From an uncultured Verrucomicrobiota bacterium (GTDB taxonomy: Bacteria > Verrucomicrobiota > Verrucomicrobiae > Opitutales > Opitutaceae): a stretch of DNA of 13,067 bases. A program made the translations under genes and the position numbers. Position 1 is the stretch's first letter; the number at the start of each line of letters is the position of its first letter. The stretch lies in the NCBI GenBank assembly GCA_946481225.1, contig CAMLNJ010000026.1, positions 1 to 13,067 of the forward strand, read 5' to 3'. Shown here piece after piece: positions 1 through 7,700 of this stretch. The notes under the pieces are model-generated. The model worked only from the letters and a program-made list of their open reading frames with translations. It was not told where the DNA came from and did not search any database.

Positions 1-162
1 CGCCCTTTCTCCCTCCACTCGCAGAGCGCCAGCGATGGTCTGAATTCTTTCCCAGACACACCCTGGCGCCTCGGACGCCGCGCCCCGCCACATCGCGTTG
101 GCCGCCGATTTTTGCTTTCTGGCCACCCGTCCCGTCCTTCACGCTTCCCGCTTTTCGCACCC

Positions 163-1014
163 ATGCGCTTCTTCAAATATCACGCCCTCGGCAACGACTA
201 CATCGTCATGAACCCGGCCGATTTCCCCGGCTGGTCCGAGCCCTCGGTCGAGCAGATCCGCGTCATCTGCCACCGCAATTTCGGCGTCGGCTCCGACGGC
301 ATCCTCTGGGGTCCGCTTCCCTCCACGAAGGCCCGCTTCGGCCTGCGCATCTTCAATCCCGATGGCTCCGAGGCGGAAAAATCCGGCAACGGCCTGCGCA
401 TCTTCTCGCGCTACCTCTGGGACGCGAAACTCGCCACCGCCCCGGTGTTCACCATCGAGACGCCCGGCGGCGTGGTGGAATCCGAGATCAAGGACGGCGG
501 CGCCCTCATCACCGTCGAAATGGGCAACGTCAGCTTCGTGAGCACCAAGATCCCGCACGTCGGCCCCGAGCGCGAGGTCGTCAACGAGAAGATCACGGTG
601 CTCGACCGCGAGTTCACCTACTGCTCCGCCACCATCGGCAACCCCCACTGCGTGCTGCCGCTGCCCGAGGTCTCCGCCGAGCTGGCCCACAAATACGGTC
701 CCCGCCTCGAGACGCACGCGAACTTCCCGCGCAAGACCAACGTCCAGTTTCTCCAGATCCTCGACCGCGCCAACATTCGCATCGAGATCTGGGAGCGCGG
801 CGCGGGCTACACGCTCGCCTCGGGCAGCAGCTCCAGCGCCGCGGCCGCGGTCGCCCACAAGCTCGGCCTCGTCGACGGCGACGTCACCGTGCACATGCCC
901 GGCGGCAAGATCGGCATCAAGATCGCCCCCGGCTTCGCCATTCGCATGACCGGCACCGTCAACCGCGTCGCCGACGGCGTCATGCACCCGGAGCTCTTCC
1001 AGGTGAAGGTCTGA
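163..1014 (+). CDS. dapF: Diaminopimelate epimerase family protein (DapF-like), both catalytic Cys replaced by Ser
   Basis: DapF converts LL- to meso-diaminopimelate in the cytoplasm, for lysine and peptidoglycan. The 283-residue protein fits the family (about 275). I see the N-terminal GND motif (residues 10-12), GVGSDG (41-46), FNPDGSEAE (64-72), GNGLR (75-79), GNPH in the middle, and WERGAGYT (210-217), whose Glu211 matches the substrate-binding Glu of the family. The two catalytic cysteines, Cys73 and Cys217 in E. coli, correspond here to Ser74 (codon 382-384, in EKSGNG) and Ser220 (codon 820-822, in LASGSSSS). Epimerase activity is therefore uncertain, although the fold and substrate pocket look intact. 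I chose ATG 163 because the conserved N-terminus begins there; an upstream TTG at 112 would add 17 unconserved residues. No Shine-Dalgarno is visible. A strong terminator follows. The family assignment is sure; the reaction is not. Confidence 0.9.
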   Translation: MRFFKYHALGNDYIVMNPADFPGWSEPSVEQIRVICHRNFGVGSDGILWGPLPSTKARFGLRIFNPDGSEAEKSGNGLRIFSRYLWDAKLATAPVFTIETPGGVVESEIKDGGALITVEMGNVSFVSTKIPHVGPEREVVNEKITVLDREFTYCSATIGNPHCVLPLPEVSAELAHKYGPRLETHANFPRKTNVQFLQILDRANIRIEIWERGAGYTLASGSSSSAAAAVAHKLGLVDGDVTVHMPGGKIGIKIAPGFAIRMTGTVNRVADGVMHPELFQVKV

Positions 1015-1039
1015 GCCGCCGGCCTTCCCCCGCCGCGCC

Positions 1040-1075
1040 AAAAAAAGGCCGCCCGAAACCCGGGCGGCCTTTTTG
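1040..1075. terminator. Bidirectional intrinsic terminator
   Basis: A perfect 9-bp stem, GGCCGCCCG (1047-1055) and CGGGCGGCC (1061-1069), encloses a 5-base loop. It is flanked by an A run (1040-1046) on the left and a T run (1070-1074) on the right. The T run serves the dapF transcript on the plus strand. The A run reads as a T run on the minus strand and serves the redoxin gene, which ends at 1133. Both convergent units can thus stop at one hairpin. Confidence 0.9.
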
Positions 1076-1132
1076 TCGGGCGAGATGCCGGTGCGGATGC
1101 CGATCGCGGCGGCCCGAATGCGCATCCTGGGT

Positions 1133-1753
1133 TCAGTATTTGACCGGGCATCCGTAGGGCTGGGTGGTCGCATGGGCGACCGGCTTGCCCTCCTTCAACG
1201 CGGCGAGCGCGCTCTTCACGTAATTTTCCGCCTTCGCGATGTCGGCCGGGTCTCCCGAACGGATGCTGTCGATCGCGCCGTTGTAGACGAGGACGCCCTC
1301 GGCGTTGACGATGAAAATGTGCGGCGTCGTCTTCGCGTCGTAGGCCTTGCCCACCTTGCCGTCGGAATCGCGGAGATAAGCGGCGGCGGCGACCTTGTTC
1401 TTCGCCTGCCAGGACTTGGCCTTCTCCGCGTCGTAGTCGCCCTGCTTGCCCGCCGCGGCGGAATTGATCTGCAACCACACCACGCCGTCCGCGGCCGCCG
1501 CCTTCTGCGTCGCCGGAATGTTGCCGCTCTTGTCGTAGTGCTTCACCACAAACGGGCACTCCGGGTTCACCCATTCCAGCACCAAGGTCTTGCCTTTGAA
1601 GTCGGCGAGACTGCGCGTCTTTCCATCGAGATCGTTCAAGGTGAAGGCCGGGGCGGGTTGCCCCACGGTGGCCGCGCCGAGCACGGCGGACGCAAAAAGA
1701 CCGGCCGCGACAAGGCCGGCGCGAAGAATGAAGGGTAGGCGAATCGATGTCAT
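1133..1753 (-). CDS. Exported thioredoxin/AhpC-TSA-like redoxin
   Basis: A 206-residue thioredoxin-fold protein. An N-terminal signal peptide (about residues 1-27: Arg at 5 and 11, a hydrophobic stretch, then AVLGA before ATVG) suggests periplasmic or outer-face location. The redoxin domain starts at GQPAPAFTL (31-39). The active-site segment is NPECPFV (63-69, Cys66), with neither the CxxC of classic thioredoxins nor the usual TxxC of peroxiredoxins. KTTPHIFIV carries the cis-Pro loop typical of the fold. The C-terminus ends PYGCPVKY, giving a second cysteine (Cys202); this paired NPxCPFV / YGCxVKY layout recurs in a family annotated only as redoxin. The electron donor and substrate cannot be read from the sequence. 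I chose ATG 1753 because the signal peptide starts there; the open frame continues upstream without conserved content. It is divergent from the TPR gene. Confidence 0.85.
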   Translation of the reverse strand: MTSIRLPFILRAGLVAAGLFASAVLGAATVGQPAPAFTLNDLDGKTRSLADFKGKTLVLEWVNPECPFVVKHYDKSGNIPATQKAAAADGVVWLQINSAAAGKQGDYDAEKAKSWQAKNKVAAAAYLRDSDGKVGKAYDAKTTPHIFIVNAEGVLVYNGAIDSIRSGDPADIAKAENYVKSALAALKEGKPVAHATTQPYGCPVKY

Positions 1754-1928
1754 AGGCTTTGACGAAGAGGTTTGTGGGCGGCGGCCGGTTTCGACCCCGG
1801 CCGCACCCCGCGAAACAACCGCAAGTTCTCCGCTTTGCCACCCGGTCCGGCGTTTTTCCCGCCCCGAACGACTTTCCGCCACCTCTTCCGACTCGCCCTC
1901 CGCTCGCCCGCCGAGCAGCTTCCGCGAC
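1754..1928. promoter_or_regulatory. Divergent intergenic region between redoxin and TPR genes
   Basis: This 175-base gap separates two divergently transcribed genes and should hold both promoters, if the GTG 1929 start is right. I see no convincing -35/-10 pair and no clear operator in it. The stretch is rich in C and T on the plus strand and no ORF with recognisable content crosses it. Confidence 0.35.
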
Positions 1929-3425
1929 GTGACCGGTTGGATCAGCGACGTCTTTCGCCTCGGCTGGGGCGCCCTCGTTTGGAACACCCGCAAGTCCGCT
2001 CATCGCCTCCGTGGCGGCCGCCGCCGCTGCCCTTGCCAAACGCCCAGCGATTCCGGACTGGCCGATGAGACCGGCTGCGAAGCCGTCACCCACTTCCGCT
2101 CGCCCGCGCGTTTCCGCGTCGCCTGCCCCCTGCTCCGCCGTCGCGGGGACGGCGCCTGGGTCTGCTCCGTCAACTCCGAAGATACCCGCCCGTTCTGGGG
2201 CCGCGCGTTTCTCCTCTTCGGCGGCGCGAGCGCGGCCGCCTATCTCGCAGCCACCCTTCTCGCCTTCTGCGGCCTCCTCGCGATCGGCTACCGCCCGACC
2301 TATCGTCAGGTCGCCTGGCCGCGCGCCTGGTCGGAACTGCGCGGCGTCCAGGCGCGCCTCTACCTCGAACGCGGCCGCGAGGCCCTCGCCGCCGGCAGGC
2401 ACGCCGAAGCCCTCCTCGCCCTCGCCAACGCCTACGAGCTCGACCCAGCCGACTACCCCTCGGGGCTCCTGCTCGCGCAGCTCTGGCAAGGCGGCCGGCC
2501 CGCCCAAGCCAACAGCCTCTTCGCCCGCCTCTACCGGGAGCATCCGGAACGGCGCGAACAGACCGCCCGCATCTGGTATCGCGCCCTGCTCGCCCGCGGC
2601 GACTTCGCCGCCGTGCTTCCGCTTGCCCGCGACCGCCTCCTCGCCGTCGGCGAGGGGCCGCCGCCGCCCGCCTGGACGCAGGCCTGCCTGTTTGCCGCGA
2701 GACGCGCCTCCGGCCCCGACGCCCTGGCCAGATTGCTCGAAGCACCCCGCCTCGCCCCCGCGCTGCGCCCGCTTCTCGAGCTCGAGTCTCGGCTTCCGAC
2801 CGCGGACGCCGCGACCCGGGTGAGGCTCCTCGCCGACGCCGTCCCCCTCGAGCGCGACGCCTTTGTCGCGCATCACCTGCTCCGTCGCCTACTCGAGGAG
2901 AAACGCCCCGACCTCGTGCTGTCCTTAGCCTCGGCCCCGGACTCCCCGCTGAGCGATCGCGAAAAGCTCCGCCTGCGGCTCGACGCGCTCGCCGACCTCG
3001 GTCGCCAGTCCGAACGGTCGGCGCTCGTCCGCCAGTTGCTGGCCCGGCCCCCGAACCCGGCCATTTGGGAACTGCTCAGCTCCCATCTCATCGCCCGCCC
3101 CGACCGCGATCTCCTCCGACTGGTCGCCGAGCATCACCGAAGCGCGCCGCTCCCCGCCCACGAAGCGGCCTATCCCCAATTCCTCGCCTGGTTCGCCGCC
3201 TGCGGGGTCAACGGCGACCCGGAATCGCTCGACGAGGCCGAGCGTCTCCTTTCCGCCTCCGCCGCGCGCGATCCCCGGGCCCTGCCGCTCGCGCGCCGCG
3301 CCTTCCTTGGCCCGCCCGAAACCTTTCGACTCGAAACCATTCTTCCGCTCCTCCAGCCCCTTCCCCTCGAAAGCGCCTACGCGCTCCATGACCGTTTTTC
3401 CCCACCCCGCCCCCTTCCCGAGTAG
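1929..3425 (+). CDS. Membrane-anchored TPR-like protein with N-terminal Cys-rich domain (unknown function)
   Basis: A predicted 498-residue protein that I cannot assign to a named family. From GTG 1929, residues 1-90 form a cytoplasmic-looking domain with cysteines at 34, 36, 50, 66 and 79 (RCPCQ, TGCEAV, ACPLL, WVCSVN), possibly metal-binding. Residues 93-121 are one transmembrane segment. Residues from about 137 on are Ala/Leu/Arg-rich helical repeats of TPR character; the clearest is around 141-175 (LYLERGREALAAGRHAEAL, then ANAYELDP). Such repeats usually mediate protein contacts. No in-frame ATG lies outside the region antisense to the redoxin gene, so a GTG start is likely; the conserved-looking GWISDVFRLGW follows it directly. 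The start is the least certain point. Only 4 bases separate its stop from the next small ORF, suggesting co-transcription. Confidence 0.7.
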   Translation: MTGWISDVFRLGWGALVWNTRKSAHRLRGGRRRCPCQTPSDSGLADETGCEAVTHFRSPARFRVACPLLRRRGDGAWVCSVNSEDTRPFWGRAFLLFGGASAAAYLAATLLAFCGLLAIGYRPTYRQVAWPRAWSELRGVQARLYLERGREALAAGRHAEALLALANAYELDPADYPSGLLLAQLWQGGRPAQANSLFARLYREHPERREQTARIWYRALLARGDFAAVLPLARDRLLAVGEGPPPPAWTQACLFAARRASGPDALARLLEAPRLAPALRPLLELESRLPTADAATRVRLLADAVPLERDAFVAHHLLRRLLEEKRPDLVLSLASAPDSPLSDREKLRLRLDALADLGRQSERSALVRQLLARPPNPAIWELLSSHLIARPDRDLLRLVAEHHRSAPLPAHEAAYPQFLAWFAACGVNGDPESLDEAERLLSASAARDPRALPLARRAFLGPPETFRLETILPLLQPLPLESAYALHDRFSPPRPLPE

Positions 3426-3429
3426 ACCC

Positions 3430-3525
3430 ATGCTGCACAAAACGACCGCACAGGAACGCCGCGCCCTCCTCGTCCTCGCCACACTGATCGTCCTCGGCAC
3501 CGTGGGACTCTGGATTCTCGACTAA
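3430..3525 (+). CDS. 31-residue single-span membrane miniprotein
   Basis: A short ORF of 31 residues: a charged N-terminal part (HKTTAQERR, residues 3-11), one hydrophobic helix (about 12-30) and a final Asp. It starts 4 bases after the stop of the TPR protein, so translational coupling is plausible. The ATG is preceded by ACCC, like other plus-strand starts here, with no Shine-Dalgarno. The QERRALLVL opening resembles the N-terminal anchor of ComEA-like helix-hairpin-helix proteins, but no such domain follows. It may be a subunit or stabiliser of the membrane TPR protein, or a remnant. Support comes from its tidy architecture and operon position only. Confidence 0.5.
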   Translation: MLHKTTAQERRALLVLATLIVLGTVGLWILD

Positions 3526-3581
3526 ACTATCGTCGCGTTTCCGCGTCAAAAAGCCGGACCGCATCGGGGCGGAGGCCCGTC

Positions 3582-5714
<2,133 letters not shown>

Positions 5715-5861
5715 GTAGGATGAGTTGCCCCCAAGATCCTCGCTCCATCTCGTCCCGCAAGCGCGGAGCCGTCGCCCCGGCGCTCCCGTCGCCGGCGACA
5801 AACGAGGCCGAACAAGTCTGGCGCGAACGCGCCTCGTCGCTTTGCTCCTCGATCAAACTTC
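5715..5861. promoter_or_regulatory. Divergent intergenic region with GC palindrome
   Basis: This 147-base gap between the divergent M3 peptidase and cysteine synthase genes should hold both promoters. It contains a perfect 12-base palindrome, GTCGCCGGCGAC (5788-5799). An imperfect copy lies at 5771-5782 (GTCGCC, CC, GGCG), so the two can also pair as one bulged hairpin. This could be an operator or a leader hairpin for cysteine synthase, but palindromes of this size arise by chance in GC-rich DNA. No clear -35/-10 pair is visible. Confidence 0.25.
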
Positions 5862-6860
5862 ATGGCCACCGTCCCGCCGCAGCCGCATCCTTCGCTCGCC
5901 GCCGCCGTCGGCGGCACGCCGCTCGTCCGGCTGGCCCGGCTCTCGGCCGAGACCGGCTGCGAGATTCTCGGCAAAGCCGAGTTCCTCAACCCCGGCGGCT
6001 CGATCAAGGACCGCGCAGCGCTAACGATGCTCGACGACGCCGAACGCTCCGGCGCTCTCCGCCCGGGCGGCCTCATCGTCGAGGGCACCGCGGGCAACAC
6101 CGGCGCCGCCCTCGCCCTCTTCGGGCGGCCGCGCGGCTACCGTTGCCGCTTTTTTGTCCCCGAGTCCATTTGCGCCGCCAAAACCGACCTGCTCGTCGCC
6201 CTCGGCGCCGAGGTCCGCCGCGTGCCCGATCGCCCCTGCGGGCATCCGGAAAACTTCCAACAGCTCGCCCGGCGCGACGCCGAATCCGATCCCTCCGCCT
6301 GGTGGGTCGACCAATTCGACAATCTCGCCAACCACCAGGCCCACTACCGCTCCACCGCGCCCGAGATCTGGCGGCAAACCGGCGGCAAGCTCGACGCCGT
6401 CGTCGCCGCCGTGGGCTCGGGCGGCACCCTCGCCGGCCTCTCGCGCTACTTCGCCGAGCAGGCCCCGGCCGTGCGCGTCGTTTGCGCCGACCCGCACGGC
6501 GCCGCCATGTGGTCGTGGTTCACCCACGGGCATCTCGACGACGTCGAGGGAGACTCCGTGGCCGAGGGTGTCGGCCAGTGCCGCGTCACCGCCAACGTCG
6601 CGCTCGCGCGCGTCGCCGCGGCGCACCGCATCCCCGACGCGGAGGCGATCTCCGTGTTGCACCGCCTGCGCGACGAGGAGGGCGTCTTCGTCGGCCTCTC
6701 CGCCGCGATGAATGTCGCCGCCGCGCTCCGCGACGCCCGGACGCACGGTCCCGGCCGCGCCTTGGTCGCCATCCTTTGCGACGGCGGCGCGCGCTACGCC
6801 GCCACCATCCACGATCCGCGCTGGCTCGCCGCCCGCGACCTGCCCTTGCCGCCCAAATGA
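5862..6860 (+). CDS. PLP-dependent cysteine synthase (O-acetylserine sulfhydrylase family)
   Basis: A 332-residue fold-type II PLP enzyme, expected to make L-cysteine from O-acetylserine and sulfide in the cytoplasm. The family opening GGTPLVRL (17-24) is followed by NPGGSIKDRAA (43-53), whose Lys49 should bind PLP. EGTAGNTG replaces the EPTSGNTG of E. coli CysK in the substrate loop. VDQFDNLAN follows, then the phosphate-binding GSGGTLAG, GLSAAMNV and CDGGARY near the end. EGTAGNTG together with HPENF and the WWVDQFDN context resembles the fungal and mitochondrial-type cysteine synthase branch more than CysK or CysM, so an alternative donor such as O-phosphoserine or another beta-replacement reaction is possible. 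ATG 5862 is the first start with conserved sequence. The stop overlaps the next start by 4 bases, so the two genes form an operon. Confidence 0.9.
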   Translation: MATVPPQPHPSLAAAVGGTPLVRLARLSAETGCEILGKAEFLNPGGSIKDRAALTMLDDAERSGALRPGGLIVEGTAGNTGAALALFGRPRGYRCRFFVPESICAAKTDLLVALGAEVRRVPDRPCGHPENFQQLARRDAESDPSAWWVDQFDNLANHQAHYRSTAPEIWRQTGGKLDAVVAAVGSGGTLAGLSRYFAEQAPAVRVVCADPHGAAMWSWFTHGHLDDVEGDSVAEGVGQCRVTANVALARVAAAHRIPDAEAISVLHRLRDEEGVFVGLSAAMNVAAALRDARTHGPGRALVAILCDGGARYAATIHDPRWLAARDLPLPPK

Positions 6861-7369
6861 CCCTCGCGCCCTGCACCCGCGCGCATGCGCCGGAGATCCT
6901 CGCGATCTTCAACGACGCCATCCTGCACACCACCGCGCTCTACGAATACGAGCCGCGCACGCCGGAGTTCATGGCCGCCTGGTTCGACACCAAGGAGCGC
7001 GCCGGCCTGCCGGTGCTCGGTGCGTTTGCGGCGAATGGAGCCCTCGCCGGCTTCGCCACTTACGGCCCCTTTCGCGGGGCCCTCCCCGGCTTTCGCCACA
7101 CGGTCGAGCATTCGGTCTACGTGCATCCGCGGAACCGCCGCCAAGGCGTGGCCAAAACCCTCCTCGCCGAGCTGGTCGCGCAAGCCGCGGCCCGCGAGGT
7201 GCGCGTCATGGTCGGCGTGATCGATTCCGCCAACCTCGCCAGTCTCGCGCTCCACCAAGCGCTCGGCTTCACGCGCGCCGGCACGCTGCGCGACGTCGGC
7301 TTCAAGTTCGGCCGCTGGCTCGACGTCGATTTGCTCCAACTCACGCTTCCAGGTCCGAAACACCCCTGA
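6857..7369 (+). CDS. GNAT N-acetyltransferase, phosphinothricin acetyltransferase (PAT/MnaT-like) type
   Basis: A 170-residue GNAT acetyltransferase of the PAT/YncA branch, which acetylates small amines such as methionine sulfone, methionine sulfoximine or phosphinothricin in characterised members. Visible features are IFNDAILHTTALYEYEP near the N-terminus, VEHSVYVHPRNRRQGVA (83-99) carrying the acetyl-CoA pyrophosphate loop, and the C-terminal GVIDSANLASLALH, GFTRAGTL and VGFKFGRWLDV typical of this branch. Its ATG lies inside the end of the cysteine synthase gene (ATGA overlap), so translation is probably coupled. The pairing suggests a link to sulfur amino acids or their analogues, but the substrate is not known. 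Confidence 0.88.
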   Translation: MTLAPCTRAHAPEILAIFNDAILHTTALYEYEPRTPEFMAAWFDTKERAGLPVLGAFAANGALAGFATYGPFRGALPGFRHTVEHSVYVHPRNRRQGVAKTLLAELVAQAAAREVRVMVGVIDSANLASLALHQALGFTRAGTLRDVGFKFGRWLDVDLLQLTLPGPKHP

Positions 7370-7553
7370 TCCCGCATCGCTCTTCTCCGCGACGACGAGC
7401 GCGACGGAGCCGGTCCCGCGCCGGCAGACCGCCGTCTGGCAAAAGCGAGATCGGAACCTCCGAAGAACCGCTTCGTGCGGAGCTTCGCCGCTCATGGGCG
7501 CGCCCGTGGACGAAGCCCCGCCGGCAAATACTCGAAAGGCGGGAAAATTGGTA

Positions 7554-7583
7554 TTTACTCGGCGAGGGCAGCCGCTCCATAAC
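7554..7583 (+). promoter_or_regulatory. Candidate sigma-70-type promoter for tRNA-Ala
   Basis: Within the 233-base gap between the acetyltransferase and the tRNA, TTTACT (7554-7559) and CATAAC (7578-7583) lie 18 bases apart. They would place transcription start a few bases before the tRNA at 7603. The patch is AT-richer than its surroundings. Matches to consensus are partial, so this is a guess from position. In the rest of the gap (7370-7553) I see only scattered GC inverted repeats, such as CCCGCC and GGCGGG around 7518-7541, and no ORF with recognisable content. Confidence 0.35.
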
Positions 7584-7602
7584 GTCCGCCCTTCTTGGTT
7601 TT

Positions 7603-7678
7603 GGGGCAGTAGCTCAGTTGATAGAGCGCTTCGTTCGCAATGAAGAGGTCGTGGGTTTGATTCCCATCTGCTCCACCA
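7603..7678 (+). tRNA. tRNA-Ala (anticodon CGC), with A19-U56
   Basis: A complete 76-base cloverleaf with encoded CCA. Acceptor GGGGCAG (7603-7609) pairs with CTGCTCC (7668-7674), including the G3-U70 wobble that marks alanine tRNAs; the discriminator is A. The D arm is GCTC, loop AGTTGATA, GAGC. The anticodon arm is CTTCG, loop TTCGCAA (anticodon CGC at 7636-7638), TGAAG. The variable loop is AGGTC. The T arm is GTGGG, TTTGATT, CCCAT. It reads GCG codons, which are common in this GC-rich DNA. The usual D-loop GG is GA (A19, base 7621) and the T-loop C56 is T (base 7658), so the conserved G19-C56 contact becomes a possible A19-U56 pair. Confidence 0.96.
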
Positions 7679-7682
7679 AGTA

Positions 7683-7700
7683 AGCCGCCGGACGGCGGCT
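7683..7700. terminator. GC hairpin between tRNA-Ala and the convergent gene
   Basis: AGCCGCC (7683-7689) and GGCGGCT (7694-7700) form a 7-bp stem with a GGAC loop, in the 21-base gap between the tRNA end and the stop codon of the convergent minus-strand gene. No T run follows on either strand, so it is a weak intrinsic terminator at best. It may instead mark a transcript end or block 3' decay. Confidence 0.4.

Noticed and set aside
112..162. An upstream TTG start for dapF adding 17 residues
   Set aside because: The added residues are unconserved, and the family N-terminus (MRFFKYHALGND) begins exactly at ATG 163.
1590..1928. Upstream TTG (1590) and ATG (1728) starts for the TPR protein
   Set aside because: Both lie antisense inside the redoxin gene, and the extra translation is Arg/Pro/Ser-rich with no conserved character.
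807..2876. A 689-codon open frame on the minus strand
   Set aside because: It overlaps dapF antisense, the redoxin gene in another frame and the TPR gene antisense. Its translation is low-complexity Arg/Gly/Ala/Glu without motifs, as expected of GC-rich DNA.
7603..7700. tRNA gene as an integration (att) site for a mobile element
   Set aside because: No integrase gene, no repeated tRNA 3' end and no change in gene style were seen on either side.
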